In this document: positions 6,582 to 7,213 of the stretch, one piece after another
Layout of the letters: every line of letters begins with the position of its first letter
Numbering within the stretch: the first letter of the stretch is position 1
NCBI GenBank assembly: GCA_937965925.1
Contig: CALCME010000058.1
Coordinates: forward strand, 1-7,213
Origin: Candidatus Absconditabacterales bacterium
Lineage (GTDB): Bacteria > Patescibacteriota > Gracilibacteria > Absconditabacterales > Absconditicoccaceae
Length of the DNA: 7,213 nt
Direction: 5' to 3'
Program-made: the position numbers and the translations under genes
The notes under the pieces: model-generated
Database searches by the model: none
What the model was told of the DNA's origin: nothing
The model's input: only the letters and a program-made list of their open reading frames with translations

Positions 6582-7213
6582 ATGAATGAACTTGAGTGAA
6601 AATCAAATTTACTAAAGCCGAGCATCTCTGATGAAGTAAAAGATCTAAAAAAAGGAATTGAATTAAAGAAATTTCAATCTAATATAGAATGGAGTAGTTT
6701 TGAGGTGGTTTGAGAAATAATTTGAAATATTGCACTACAAGCTGTTAAGGATAATGACTTGCGTAAAAGTCTTTATGTAGATTTGAGTCAAATATGAGCA
6801 AAATGAATATATTTAAATGAAGATATCATCGAAAAACTACTTAGTGCCTCAAGTCCTGATTACATTACATGAACAATGACATGATACCTTCGTAAATATA
6901 CGTGATGAGAACCTTTTGCAATAATTATTAGTGAAGAAAAAAATGATAGATTATGAAGTGCGTCACCATATTCTATGAATCAACAAATGAGACAAGAATG
7001 AAAACCAGTTCCAATAGTGATTAATATTAATAATTTAAAAAAACTATCAAATAAAAATTGATATGACTTAAAAAAACGAATAGCTTGAGTAATAGCACAA
7101 GAATTGTACCACTCATATCATCAAAGAAACTGAAAAGATATTACAGAACCTGAATCCGAAAAAGCTTCAATACAAGTACTTTGAAACGAATATATCAAAT
7201 ATAGATTATCTTA
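6582..7213 (+). CDS. Hypothetical protein with a degenerate zincin-like motif (3' partial, UGA = Gly)
   Basis: I do not recognise the family. The 210 visible residues start MNELEGKSNLLK and have no signal peptide. The middle reads SLYVDLSQIGAKGIYLNEDI, then GYLRKYTGGEPFAIIISEEK and PVPIVININNLKKLS. Near the end IAGVIAQELYHSYHQ (Q173-E174-L175-Y176-H177) has the shape and hydrophobic context of the HExxH helix of zinc metallopeptidases. It is followed 12-16 residues later by an EPESEKAS segment whose Glu could act as a third ligand. The first His is Gln (CAA, 7098-7100), so classic zinc binding is in doubt. Fifteen of sixteen glycines use TGA. Reading TGA as a stop breaks it throughout. The reading frame is still open at the right edge. 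ATG 6582 is preferred; no Shine-Dalgarno is visible. Confidence 0.75.

Noticed and set aside
1..7213. Region of decayed genes under the standard code
   Set aside because: The TGA codons fall on glycine positions and the products are otherwise full length and motif-complete, so recoding explains them better than decay.
1..7213. UGA read as tryptophan (code 4)
   Set aside because: TGG is used at the expected Trp of AWGSLRG, and TGA falls in GGGH, AGHSK and SLRG, where Gly is required.
1..7213. CRISPR array, insertion sequence or integrase attachment at the tRNA
   Set aside because: I see no regularly spaced direct repeats, no transposase or integrase motifs, and no repeated tRNA 3' end within the window.

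Overview
The window comes from a bacterium that reads UGA as glycine (translation table 25). This is the code of the candidate phyla Gracilibacteria and Absconditabacteria (SR1) within the Candidate Phyla Radiation. The evidence is internal. Five recognisable proteins become intact only when in-frame TGA is read as Gly, and TGA falls on near-invariant glycines: the GGGH of a DHH/DHHA1 phosphoesterase, Gly3 of YebC, and the LRG motif of a Na+/H+ antiporter. TGG is still used for Trp, and every complete gene ends in TAA or TAG. The DNA is AT-rich. With the standard code the same region would look like dozens of broken fragments. I cannot tell Gracilibacteria from Absconditabacteria from this window alone.

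Layout: (1) 2-1009 (+), the C-terminal 335 residues of a NCKX-like Na+/Ca2+ exchanger, cut by the window edge. (2) 1009-1263, a small lysine-rich coding remnant with two apparent frameshifts. (3) About 1290-1381, a hairpin-forming dispersed-repeat-like sequence. (4) 1417-2421 (+), an NrnA-type DHH/DHHA1 phosphoesterase. (5) 2431-4521 (+), a 696-residue CPA1/NhaP Na+/H+ antiporter with a long soluble tail. It starts 9 bases after the phosphoesterase, so the two are probably one operon. (6) 4521-4609 (+), tRNA-Ser(GGA), whose first base is the last base of the antiporter stop codon. (7) 4730-5203 (+), a DsbB/BdbC-type disulfide oxidoreductase. (8) 5238-5267, a two-way terminator. (9) complement(5300-6070), YebC/TACO1. 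(10) 6178-6552 and 6582 to the right edge (+), two genes I do not recognise. The second carries a zincin-like motif whose first His is replaced by Gln.

The known genes are mostly housekeeping: two cation exchangers for ion balance, a nucleotide-recycling phosphoesterase, a membrane disulfide catalyst and a translation-associated factor. They do not form one pathway. The least explained part is the right-hand pair of genes. The second of these uses UGA for 15 of its 16 visible glycines, against roughly half to two thirds in the conserved genes. I see no CRISPR array, insertion sequence or rRNA.
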